From NCBI GenBank assembly GCA_039925965.1, contig JBDSXW010000050.1:30755-94754 (forward strand): 64,000 nucleotides of DNA, written 5' to 3'. The notes below the pieces were generated by a model that worked only from the letters and a program-made list of their open reading frames with translations, was not told the DNA's origin and made no database searches. The stretch is from JAZKFT01 sp039925965 (GTDB lineage: Bacteria > Bacteroidota > Bacteroidia > Chitinophagales > Chitinophagaceae). This document shows positions 1-7,708 of the stretch, piece after piece. Every line of letters starts with the position of its first letter. Position 1 is the stretch's first letter. The position numbers and the translations under genes are program-made.

Positions 1-100
1 TTGAAGTGATTTTAGGACTATCCCGAATACTATATTCCCAGGAACTTAAAATAAAGGCCAGTGAAACCAGGCTTAATTGAAGTAGCAATTTAATTTTCAT
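1..100 (-). CDS. Partial secreted protein (N-terminus only)
   Basis: On the minus strand an ATG at 100-98 opens a frame that runs off the left edge of the window. The 33 visible residues start MKIKLLLQLSLVSLAFILSS, a charged start followed by a hydrophobic stretch, so this looks like a signal peptide or N-terminal anchor. No lipobox cysteine is visible in this part. The rest of the protein is outside the window, so no family can be assigned. Confidence 0.45.
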   Translation of the reverse strand, partial: MKIKLLLQLSLVSLAFILSSWEYSIRDSPKITS

Positions 101-495
101 CACTACCTACCGCTGCTGAAGTTTTTTCAATACTGATGTTAGTTAGGAAATTAGCCAAGGTCTACATTCATAATGTTCTGAAATAGCCCTCCCATGTGCT
201 GAACTGTTGGATTTTTGTTCTGAGGGTTAGGTTCGCATTACGCCTGTTCAATAATTTCGCCGCTGCAGGTGTTCCATGCAGCGCCTTATTCCGGCTACTG
301 GCGATTTCCCCGGGCTCCGTTGAGCGGCTGCCAATTGCCAACTTCCCGCTGGTTGGAAGCCCACAAATCCCGGACCTTTGTTTTGGCCCGACCGGTAGTC
401 AGTATATTGTACGAAGCAATCTCAAACTCATTGACTGCCGGGACCAAAGCATAGAAAGGCTATTTAGGAGATGGCAATATTCAACCTATCTGCCA
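101..495. other. Gene-poor stretch with no supported gene
   Basis: No convincing gene is seen. A plus-strand frame at 196-570 runs into the opposite strand of the DoxX-like gene and has no recognisable motif. A minus-strand frame at about 295-460 reads like real protein (for example NEFEIASYNILTTG) but lacks a start and ends at a stop near 297. It may be a decayed gene end that I cannot identify. Confidence 0.4.
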
Positions 496-774
496 TTACA
501 GATCACGCCATTGTTTAAATGCCACTGGACCAAACATCCGGGAAATAATCAGCATCGCCATGGCTGTTAACGCAAGCCATTCTGCGCCATCTTTTGCATG
601 CAAATGGGCAGCGGCGGCTACAACAACATCAAAGAAAAATCCGGCATAAGCCCATTCTTTTAACAATCTTGATTTCCGGGAAATAATGGCAATTACGCCT
701 GCAACTTTTGCCATTGCGAGGGGATAAATCAGGTAGCCAGGATAACCCAGCGACTGAAAAAAACCTTTCACCAT
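496..774 (-). CDS. DoxX-like small membrane protein, start codon apparently lost
   Basis: The product resembles the DoxX-like family of small four-helix membrane proteins; residues such as SLGYPGYLIYPLAMAKVAG and RLLKEWAYAGFFFDVV are typical. The function of these proteins is poorly defined. From the first ATG the protein has 92 residues, shorter than the roughly 120 usual for the family. The frame continues upstream without a stop to about position 880 and encodes the missing first helix (KLNKTIYWLATIVF, then FLFSATIYFSRYE). There is no ATG, GTG or TTG in that extension; the expected place holds ATC/ATA at about 865-870. Either the start codon has mutated or a rare start is used. The stated start is simply the first ATG. 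Confidence 0.65.
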   Translation of the reverse strand: MVKGFFQSLGYPGYLIYPLAMAKVAGVIAIISRKSRLLKEWAYAGFFFDVVVAAAAHLHAKDGAEWLALTAMAMLIISRMFGPVAFKQWRDL

Positions 775-976
775 TTCATATCGGCTAAAATAAATGGTAG
801 CAGAAAAGAGGAAGATGCAACAAAATACAATGGTAGCTAACCAGTAAATAGTCTTATTAAGTTTTATGATATAGGCAGTCGTTTAAAACCCCTAAGCCAG
901 GTGCAATTTGCCAGGCTATAAAAGTACATAGGATCATTTGCAGCCTGTTAAAGGCTATCTTCACAAAAAATAAATA

Positions 977-1501
977 ATGAAGTGTCTTTTAACTGTTCTC
1001 ACTTTTTTTTTAACGTTGCCACCCATGATGGCCCAAACATTTGATGCAGTGTATCTGACCGCAAATATATCCAAACTAAAAAATGCAAAAGCATATACTT
1101 TGCAGGTAGCCAGCCTGATGCCTGCGGAAAAATACGACTACAATCCAAGCAAAGAGGAAATGGACTTTGGCAAACAACTTTTGCATATTTCTGAGAATTT
1201 ATGCTGGTTGAGTTCCTCCTACCTTACTGGTAATAAAAATCCCTTAACTGACGCTGATGGCAAGCTAACTTCCAAAAATGATATTATAACTATTGTTACG
1301 GCGGCCTATGACTTTGCCATTGATGCGCTGCAAAACTTTGACACTAAATCATTGGCCGATACGGTTAAATTCTTCGCCGGCCCAATGAATAAATTACAAA
1401 TCATTAACCTTATCCAGGACCATCAAACACACCACAGGGCCCAGTTGTTGGTTTACTTAAGGTTGAATGGTATAAAGCCGCCCGCCTATGTTGGCTGGTA
1501 A
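977..1501 (+). CDS. DinB-family protein with signal peptide
   Basis: 174 residues. An N-terminal signal peptide (MKCLLTVLTFFLTLPPMMAQ) is followed by a DinB/YfiT-like four-helix bundle. Family hallmarks are the helix with LLHISENL (about residue 68) and the C-terminal QDHQTHHRAQLLVYLRLNG, whose histidines are the usual metal ligands, ending in the typical KPPAYVGW. DinB-like proteins are often metal-dependent thiol transferases or hydrolases; the substrate is unknown here. The signal peptide suggests a periplasmic location. It stands alone, divergent from the DoxX-like gene. Confidence 0.8.
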   Translation: MKCLLTVLTFFLTLPPMMAQTFDAVYLTANISKLKNAKAYTLQVASLMPAEKYDYNPSKEEMDFGKQLLHISENLCWLSSSYLTGNKNPLTDADGKLTSKNDIITIVTAAYDFAIDALQNFDTKSLADTVKFFAGPMNKLQIINLIQDHQTHHRAQLLVYLRLNGIKPPAYVGW

Positions 1502-1600
1502 ATAAAAATACATAGGCGTCGTCAGTTGCTGAAGCGCCATGCTACACAGGTCCATAATTGCCTATCCTGGTTCAATATGCATTTTTCATAACGAGTCGTC

Positions 1601-1845
1601 TTATATCTCGTAAATGTGCTTTATTATTCTATCGAACAACAATTGGCCTTGTAAGTCACTTACAACCTGGTGAATAGTCGCTTCCATAGTTTCGTTTCGT
1701 GTTTCATTACCGCCAATTGGTTCAACATAGGGATTAATTTCCATCCATTGCCGGGTCCAATATTTTCGTATTTCGTCTTGCCCATTAATATAACCACTTT
1801 TAAAGGCTTTTGGCCGTTGCACATCGGGAAGCCCATCTTCTTTCT
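1601..1845 (-). pseudogene. Truncated NTF2-like (SnoaL-type) protein remnant
   Basis: Minus-strand reading gives INGQDEIRKYWTRQWMEINP, then VEPIGG, IHQVVSDLQGQLLFDRIIKH, and a stop at 1603-1601. This matches the middle of NTF2-like/SnoaL proteins, where a GxDxIRxYWTRQW motif and a VHQVVxDLxGxxLxD strand occur. The N-terminal helix is missing and the frame upstream runs into the 21-bp tandem repeat. The C-terminal strand that normally follows HIY is cut by the stop. I therefore treat it as a decayed gene, although the frame is open through the repeat up to 2170. Confidence 0.6.
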
Positions 1846-1902
1846 GCTGAAGGCTATACCCTTTTTGCGGAAGGCTGCAATTTGTAGTAACAACTTTATG
1901 AA

Positions 1903-2154
1903 AGGGTTTATTTCTGTGGAGTGCTGTTCTAATTCTGCGGGGGGCTGTTCTAATTCTGCAGAGAGCTGTTCTAATTCTGCAGAGGGTTGTTCCAATTCCG
2001 TGGAGAGCTGTTCTAATTCTGCGGAGGGGTGTTTTATTTCTGCGGAGAGCTGTTTTATTTCTGGGGAGGGTTGTTCTAATTCTCCGGCGGGTTGTTCTAA
2101 TTCTGCGGAGAGCTGTTTTATTTCTGCGGAGGGGTGTTTTATTTCTGCGGAAGG
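1903..2154. repeat. Tandem array of about twelve 21-bp units
   Basis: Degenerate units of the form GCTGTTCTAATTCTGCGGAGA repeat every 21 bp (unit starts at 1924, 1945, 1966 and so on). Two variants alternate, one with TTCTAATTCTG and one with TTTTATTTCTG. Because 21 is a multiple of three, several frames on both strands stay open and encode seven-residue repeats. On the minus strand these read SAELEQL (a coiled-coil-like heptad) or RRIRTAL. Confidence 0.85.
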
Positions 2155-2237
2155 CTATCCCAGGCTGCAAAGTGGGCTTTACATGTAACTGGATTAAAGC
2201 TCTTAGATAAGATGGGGGGTAAAAGTCGTCGCAATAA

Positions 2238-2280
2238 AAATCCCGCTATTACAGGTTTAAATTTTGTAATAGCGGGATTT
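2238..2280 (-). terminator. Strong hairpin terminator
   Basis: AAATCCCGCTATTAC (2238-2252) pairs perfectly with GTAATAGCGGGATTT (2266-2280) around a 13-nt loop. A/T tracts flank it on both sides, so it could work in both directions. It lies just beyond the 3' end of the minus-strand gene at 2358-2921. Confidence 0.75.
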
Positions 2281-2357
2281 ATTTTACGGTTCCCTTTGTG
2301 CCGGCTGCAAGCCCAGGTTTATAGGGTCCCGGCCCATTGCATCGAGATGGAGCGGTA

Positions 2358-2921
2358 TCATTCGCTTGTAAGGGAGATAGCTGCCAGTTTTTTAGAAGCC
2401 GGCCTCAGGGCAGTTACCGATCTGCAGTATTTTTTAATGGCCTTGATCGTTGCTATGATGCCGGTGGCAGGGTTGTAAAGGGCCGTGGTTCTGTTTGCCC
2501 GGGCGTTAGTGGAATTGGCCTCGGCCTGTTTTGCTTCCTGGTTGGTGGTTTGCATCTGTGTGAAGGAGCTGGCAATACCGGCCAGGGAAGTGTCGGCCTC
2601 GTTGGGGGTATAGTTGGGTTCGGTATCAAGGCTGCCCTTCAGGCTTTTCATGTGTTCCAACATACTGTCGAAGCTTTGTTGCGATACCGAGCTGTGTGCT
2701 GCTTCGGGTTCGCCTTCTTTCGGTTGCCCCAGTTTGGCTGCCCGGATGCCCTGGATTTTGCGGTTTACGGCGGCGGCTTCGGCGATCTTTTCTTCGGAAA
2801 CCTGTGAGGCAGCTAACGCGTTGATGATTCTTGTTGCATATTTCTTTTGGCCCTTGTAAGCGATCTGGCGTGCGGCGATGGCCAGTTTCTCTTGTTTGAA
2901 TACGCTGCGGACTATATCCAT
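2358..2921 (-). CDS. Uncharacterised 187-residue protein
   Basis: 187 residues with no signal peptide or membrane segment. It is rich in Ala, Lys and Gln and is probably largely helical. The C-terminal part (LYNPATGIIATIKAIKKYCR) resembles a family of short uncharacterised Bacteroidota proteins that end in a similar Lys-rich segment. No catalytic motif is visible. It is followed by a good hairpin terminator, which supports a real transcription unit. I do not assign a function. Confidence 0.6.
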   Translation of the reverse strand: MDIVRSVFKQEKLAIAARQIAYKGQKKYATRIINALAASQVSEEKIAEAAAVNRKIQGIRAAKLGQPKEGEPEAAHSSVSQQSFDSMLEHMKSLKGSLDTEPNYTPNEADTSLAGIASSFTQMQTTNQEAKQAEANSTNARANRTTALYNPATGIIATIKAIKKYCRSVTALRPASKKLAAISLTSE

Positions 2922-3305
2922 TACTGCTGCTCCATGCTGGTGAAGACCGGTTAGCGCTGCTACTTTTAATTCAGCTCCTGCCGGATTGTAAGCGATGCCG
3001 GCGGCAAGTGGGGAAAATTTGATATTTTGGTGTCTTGCGTGTAATATCGTGTTGAACCTACATTGCCAAGCGGCAATGGGTTTGTCCCAAATTGTTTAAA
3101 TTGGTTTTCTAAATTTAAACATCATGCAAAAAAACGCTTTCCGAGTTTGCAGTCAAAGCGCTGCAGCGAACCAGTAATTATTTCGCATTAGGCGAGTAGG
3201 TATAGTCCTGAAATAGGTTGACTCTCAAAGACTACAAGTCAACTTATGAACAAGGAGCACAAATTTGACCAAAAGTTTTTTTTGTTATAGAAATCAACCG
3301 ATTAA
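2922..3305. other. Intergenic region with no gene seen
   Basis: No frame of useful length and no RNA gene was recognised. The 60 bases before the operon at 3306 are AT-rich and probably hold its promoter, but no clear TAnnTTTG box was found. Confidence 0.4.
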
Positions 3306-4328
3306 ATGCTAATGTCTGAAACCACGACTGAAATAAATAAAAAAAGAAACATCTTCATCACAGGTGGTGCAGGCTTTATTGGAAGCTATCTGTGTTCAAC
3401 CTTTTTACAGCAAGGCGCATCGGTCTATATTTTAGATGATCTTTCTACCGGCTCCAGGAAGAATCTCGTTGTACATCCAGACCTGCATCTTTTCGTGGGT
3501 TCTATTATGGACAAGGATTTCATGCTGGATTTCCGGAAATTCAAGTTCGATCTTATAATTCACCTCGCAAGTATTGTCGGCATGAGGCTTGCAACTAGGT
3601 ACCAGCAAAAAACTTATGATATTGCAACCGCAGGTACACAAAATGTGTTGGATATTTTTAATAACATTCCGGTTGTTTTATTCTCATCCTCTGCAGTGTA
3701 TGGTTTAAATAATGGAAATAATTTAAGCGAAAGTCGGCCTATTTCTTATGATGGGTTACTTGAAAGCGATGGTGGCAAAAAAGGCTACTGCTGTGGCAAA
3801 TACGAAATGGAGCAAATCGGATTAACTGCTGCTGAAAAAGGGAGAAAGGTTATGATTCTTAGGCCATTTAATGTGATCGGGATAAAGCAGGTTTGTACTT
3901 ACGGTATGGTGGTGCCAAATTTCATTGAAATGGCGTTTGCACAGCAACCAATCACCATTTTCGATGACGGCAATCAGGTGAGGTCTTTCTCTTGCGTAAA
4001 ACATTTTGTAAAATTATTTTTTGAACTGCTCCGGTCTGAAAAAGTCTGGATCAAAGGAACTAATATTATTAATGTTGGTACACCGGTTGGCAGTTCAATA
4101 GCAGAACTTGCTGATATAGTAATTGGAGAAACAGGCTCCGTTTCGTGCAAAGTCTTTAAGCCTTACAAAGAAATTTTCCTTCATCATACGGATGTGAGAT
4201 ACCGTGTGCCCAATACCATTTATGTGGAATCAATAGTAGGAAAAAACGAATGGCCATCACTAAGGCAGATTGTAAAGGGTATAATTCACTTTAAACATAT
4301 TGTTCAAAAAGAAGAAGGATATATGTAA
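3306..4328 (+). CDS. NAD-dependent epimerase/dehydratase (extended SDR)
   Basis: 340 residues. The N-terminal Rossmann fold carries the extended-SDR glycine motif TGGAGFIG (about residues 19-26). The active site is visible as Ser in FSSSAVYG and the YxxxK pair in GYCCGKYEME. Such enzymes epimerise, dehydrate or reduce nucleotide sugars in the cytoplasm. It starts a tight three-gene operon with an FAD oxidoreductase and a polyprenyl-phosphate sugar-phosphate transferase, which points to a surface polysaccharide or glycolipid. The second Met (residue 3) is an equally possible start. The exact sugar substrate cannot be read from the sequence. Confidence 0.85.
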   Translation: MLMSETTTEINKKRNIFITGGAGFIGSYLCSTFLQQGASVYILDDLSTGSRKNLVVHPDLHLFVGSIMDKDFMLDFRKFKFDLIIHLASIVGMRLATRYQQKTYDIATAGTQNVLDIFNNIPVVLFSSSAVYGLNNGNNLSESRPISYDGLLESDGGKKGYCCGKYEMEQIGLTAAEKGRKVMILRPFNVIGIKQVCTYGMVVPNFIEMAFAQQPITIFDDGNQVRSFSCVKHFVKLFFELLRSEKVWIKGTNIINVGTPVGSSIAELADIVIGETGSVSCKVFKPYKEIFLHHTDVRYRVPNTIYVESIVGKNEWPSLRQIVKGIIHFKHIVQKEEGYM

Positions 4329-4337
4329 TTATATACT

Positions 4338-5678
4338 ATGATCAAAAAAGAATTTATTGTCTTGGGAGCTGGTGTAACCGGATTGTCTGCTGCAGCGGCA
4401 ATTGGCAGTTCGTGCATGGTAATAGAAAAAACTGATCGTGCCGGCGGGCTTGTAAAAACACATTGCTTTGATGGTTACTGGTTTGATCATGTATTACACA
4501 TCCTGCATTTCAGAGATGCTGCAATACAGGAAAAAATTACCACCCTGCTCGCGGGAGTACTAAAGCCGTGCCCGCCGATAGCATGGATAGAAACAACGGC
4601 AGGCCTCACTTTGTATCCATTTCAATTAAACCTGGGTGGCCTGGATGAGCAAACCTGTATCAACTGCATCAATGATTATGCAGCGGTTTATTTCAACAGC
4701 TACAAAAAAGCGCCTGCCAACTATAAACTCTTTTTGGAACATAGTTTTGGCAAAACCATGTGTGAGATATTCTACTTTCCGTACAACAATAAGCAGTATA
4801 AATTTCCCCTGGAAGAAATTGCGGTGGATAAAATTCTATGGAATCTGCTCAGGCCCACATTTACCGACATCCTACAGGGCGCATTCAATCCAAATGTAAT
4901 AAGGCAAGCCTATAACAGCAATGCTTTCTACCCGGTACCAGCTAAAAACGCTTCTAAGAGAGGTATGGAACTATTACCTATTGCGTTGGCTGAAAAAGTA
5001 ACCAACCTTGAATTGAATACGGCGGTTACCAAAGTTGATGAAAAGCGGCGCATAATCTATACGATCAGTAACGGTATTGAAGAGCAGTACAGCTACCATG
5101 AGCAATTTTTATCCACCATTCCCCTTCCATCACTGATAGAAAAATGTGTGCATGTGCCTGCTGTGCTAAAATCGAAGATGGATCGGCTCCATTATACCAA
5201 GGTCATGTTGGTAGCGTTGTGTGTAAAAGGGGAAAGGCCACAAAGTCCCGGGCATTGGCGATATTATACTGATCCTGCAATTGTTTTTACAAGGCTTATT
5301 TTTATGACCGAGTTTGATCCCTTTTCAGCTCCTGAAAATGGATGGGGGCTATTGATAGAAATTTCCTGCCCTCGTAATGATACTGTTGATGAAACTGCCA
5401 TGATTACAGTAGCAGTTAAACAGGCGAAAGAATTAAATGTCATTAAGGAGGAAGACAGTATTTTATCCATACATCATTGGTACGCAGATCCTGCCTACGT
5501 AATTTTTACGCATGAAACACAGGCTATCACTGAGGAATGTCATGCATGGCTGGCAAAATACGGCATCACTTCTTCGGGAAGATACGGCAGGTGGGAATAT
5601 TCGTCCATGTATCAAAACATCAGGGATGGGCTAGCATGGGCCGGTCAATTTAGTAAATCAGCAACGCATAATGAATAG
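4338..5678 (+). CDS. FAD-dependent oxidoreductase of the protoporphyrinogen oxidase/UDP-galactopyranose mutase type
   Basis: 446 residues. The N-terminus has a dinucleotide-binding motif (VLGAGVTGLSAA) followed by an acidic residue (VIEKTDRAGG), as in amine-oxidase/UDP-galactopyranose-mutase-like flavoproteins. YPFQLNLGGL and the HIL/FRD region resemble enzymes found in polysaccharide clusters and often annotated as protoporphyrinogen oxidase-like. Heme synthesis is unlikely in this context. It lies 9 bp after the epimerase gene and overlaps the next gene by 8 bp, so all three are probably translated together. Confidence 0.75.
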   Translation: MIKKEFIVLGAGVTGLSAAAAIGSSCMVIEKTDRAGGLVKTHCFDGYWFDHVLHILHFRDAAIQEKITTLLAGVLKPCPPIAWIETTAGLTLYPFQLNLGGLDEQTCINCINDYAAVYFNSYKKAPANYKLFLEHSFGKTMCEIFYFPYNNKQYKFPLEEIAVDKILWNLLRPTFTDILQGAFNPNVIRQAYNSNAFYPVPAKNASKRGMELLPIALAEKVTNLELNTAVTKVDEKRRIIYTISNGIEEQYSYHEQFLSTIPLPSLIEKCVHVPAVLKSKMDRLHYTKVMLVALCVKGERPQSPGHWRYYTDPAIVFTRLIFMTEFDPFSAPENGWGLLIEISCPRNDTVDETAMITVAVKQAKELNVIKEEDSILSIHHWYADPAYVIFTHETQAITEECHAWLAKYGITSSGRYGRWEYSSMYQNIRDGLAWAGQFSKSATHNE

Positions 5679-6708
5679 AATTTTTCTTTCTGCCGCGGGA
5701 ATTGCAGCCGGCATTATTGTTACTTTTTTTGTAAGAAAGACTGCCATCAAATTCAGGATCGTAAATGATCCCAATCCAATCGTTCCACAGCACACAGTAC
5801 CTGTTGCCTATCTCGGCGGGCTCGCCATATTGATATCGGTATCATCCGTTTTAATAGTGATTTATTTTTTTTTCCCAGGTCTAAACAGCTATTTCAAAAC
5901 AGAAAAACATGTGTTGACTGCCATCATAACAGATAGCATCCTGTTTACATTGTTGGGCTTATACGATGATTTGAAACAATTAAAAGCGATAACAAAATTC
6001 TCAGGCCAGTTGTTGTTGTCTGTAATTGCAGTGTCGATAGGACTACAGTCAGGCATTTTTGGAAATGACACTTTGGATAAGATCTTTTCTGTATTCTGGA
6101 TATTATTTGTTGTGAACGCCGTTAACTTTACGGATGTATGCGATGGCCTTATGAGCAGTATATGTGCTGTAACTTTTCTAACGATTGCATTACTCGTTCC
6201 TGGCATCAACTTATTTTACCTCGTCTTTGCTTCGGCAACAATCGGTTTTTTATTTTTTAATGCACCCAGGGCATCTATTTTTTTAGGTGATGCAGGCTCA
6301 CATCTGATAGGTTTTTTGTTCGCGGCAACCGGTCTTGCAGGCACAACAGAAAGATCAGTTTTTGATGCAGTTGTATGGCTGTGGCTCATTGCAGCCATCC
6401 CTGTTTTTGAATTAATTTTTATTACTACCATCCGCATCAGGAAAGGTCTGCCATGGTGGAAAGGAAGCCCTGATCATTTTTCATTACGCATGCAGGCTGC
6501 AGGATTAAGCCGCTGGCAGATAAACATCATTGCAATCCTTGTGAGCCTACTAACTGTGACTGTAGCCTGCCTGTTCCTACAATTTGATGTAACGGCTAAG
6601 TCGGTGACCGTATTTTTAATTTTGTTGTTCTTTGCAATTTGCTGGAAAGTTTTATTAAAATACGAAGTGACGAAAACCAATCCAGTGAAAAAGACAATCA
6701 CAATATAG
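5671..6708 (+). CDS. Polyprenyl-phosphate sugar-1-phosphate transferase (MraY/WecA family)
   Basis: 345 residues with about ten hydrophobic segments. The family motifs are visible: GLYDDLKQLKA (GxxDD), NFTDVCDGL (the Asn/Asp loop) and FLGDAGSHLIG (the FxGDxGSxxxG loop). Such integral membrane enzymes move a sugar-1-phosphate from a UDP-sugar to undecaprenyl phosphate, the first step of O-antigen, capsule or teichoic acid synthesis. The ATG overlaps the stop of the upstream gene, showing translational coupling. Downstream the character of the DNA changes to the accessory cassette array. Confidence 0.88.
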   Translation: MNRIFLSAAGIAAGIIVTFFVRKTAIKFRIVNDPNPIVPQHTVPVAYLGGLAILISVSSVLIVIYFFFPGLNSYFKTEKHVLTAIITDSILFTLLGLYDDLKQLKAITKFSGQLLLSVIAVSIGLQSGIFGNDTLDKIFSVFWILFVVNAVNFTDVCDGLMSSICAVTFLTIALLVPGINLFYLVFASATIGFLFFNAPRASIFLGDAGSHLIGFLFAATGLAGTTERSVFDAVVWLWLIAAIPVFELIFITTIRIRKGLPWWKGSPDHFSLRMQAAGLSRWQINIIAILVSLLTVTVACLFLQFDVTAKSVTVFLILLFFAICWKVLLKYEVTKTNPVKKTITI

Positions 6709-6737
6709 AGACAAATCTTATAATGTTGCAATAAACC

Positions 6738-6940
6738 AACTGCCAACAAGAATATTTTAAAAACAGGGCTGAATAATGAAGCATCAACAATGTGTCATTA
6801 TCAGCGACGGTTAAGGCTGACATTTATAAATTAGGCTTTTAGTTGTTATCTTCAATTTTATATTTTCAATTGGGCATTTGTACTGGGCAGACGCGAAATG
6901 AATTCCCTGCCTTTCGCAAATACTCAACGTAGCGGCAACC
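6738..6940 (+). repeat. attC-like palindromic repeat A
   Basis: First copy of the inter-cassette repeat. The left part has ACTGCCAAC then AATATTTTAAAAACAGGGCTG; the right part has CCCTGCCTTTCGCAAATACT then CAACGTAGCGGC. The two ends are imperfect inverted repeats (AATATTTT...CAGGG against CCCTG...AAATACT). The middle contains the shared motif TATCAGCGACGGTT. It lies between the polysaccharide operon and the ankyrin pseudogene. Confidence 0.65.
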
Positions 6941-6949
6941 GTAATTGTC

Positions 6950-7470
6950 AAACCTTTTCATTTTGGCACATTCAGGAAACCATTAAAATACGACCCCAAA
7001 GTTGATAACTTGCGAAGTGAAATTCGACAGGGTAATTATGCAATAGCAAAGTCGACACCAAAGGAATTTGGTATAAACTACCAGACGGTGACGGCAGAAC
7101 TGCATTAATCAATTCTGTAATTGAAAATAAAACAGACTTTATTTATTGGCTGGTTGACAATGGAACCAACACTAACCATCAAGATAAAATCGGTCATTCT
7201 GTTTTACATTTTGTTGGACAAAATATTGTTGAAGAACTTGCCAAATATTTTTTACAAAAAGGTACAAATCAAAATTTTCAACAGAGTCACGGCAACTCGG
7301 CTTTCTGAACAGCAATATTTAATGCAAAGATTCCTACAGGCGAACAAGGTGTTGTAAAATTATGCCTCAAGTTTGGTGCAGACCCAGATGTAATAGACAA
7401 ACACAGTAAGACAATAAAATTTATGTATGAGACATTTCATAGTATCGACATTTCAACAGTTGACATAATG
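6950..7470 (+). pseudogene. Ankyrin-repeat protein pseudogene
   Basis: Translation gives ankyrin-like helices (GRTALINSVIENKTDFIYWL, VDNGTNTNHQDKIGHSVLHF, then LCLKFGADPDVIDKHSKT). A TGA at about 7306 replaces what is probably a Trp codon between NSAF and TAIFNAKI. A second lesion, a frameshift, lies near 7040 between NYAIAK and VDTKGIWYKLPDG. With both repaired, a continuous ankyrin protein results. It fills the first cassette between repeats A and B. Confidence 0.6.
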
Positions 7471-7682
7471 TGACAAGGCTGCCTCGAACTTGGGTTTGCT
7501 GCTATGCTGCCAGATGAATAAATCCTTATCTTTTTGTTCAATATCAGCAGCGGTTCGGCCAAACGTAATTTCATTGAGCTTTGGTTTCCTATCTTTATCA
7601 TCAGCAATTTTATTGGGCTGCTGTTCCTGGGCTGAACAACATAAATGCCAGCACAACAGAAGGCTTGAACATTGCATGCAAT
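7471..7682 (+). repeat. attC-like palindromic repeat B
   Basis: Left arm CTTGGGTTTGCTGCTATGCTG; right arm CCAGCACAACAGAAGGCTTG followed by AACATTGCATGC. The centre has CTATCAGCAGCGGTTCGG-like and TAATTTTATTGGGCTGC motifs shared with repeats G and H (here ATATCAGCAGCGGTTCGG). The terminal core is degenerate (AACATTGC where other copies have AACGTT). Confidence 0.65.
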
Positions 7683-7708
7683 ATTTTCGGACACTTTAAA
7701 ATAAACTA

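Noticed and set aside
196..570. Open frame of 124 codons on the plus strand
   Set aside because: Its right part is antisense to the DoxX-like gene and the translation has no domain, signal or sensible composition.
1903..2154. Tandem repeats considered as a CRISPR array
   Set aside because: The units are contiguous 21-bp repeats without spacers.
1670..2188. Plus-strand frame with CSNSAE/CFISAE repeats
   Set aside because: It is open because the 21-bp repeat has no stops in several frames; the rest is antisense to the NTF2-like remnant.
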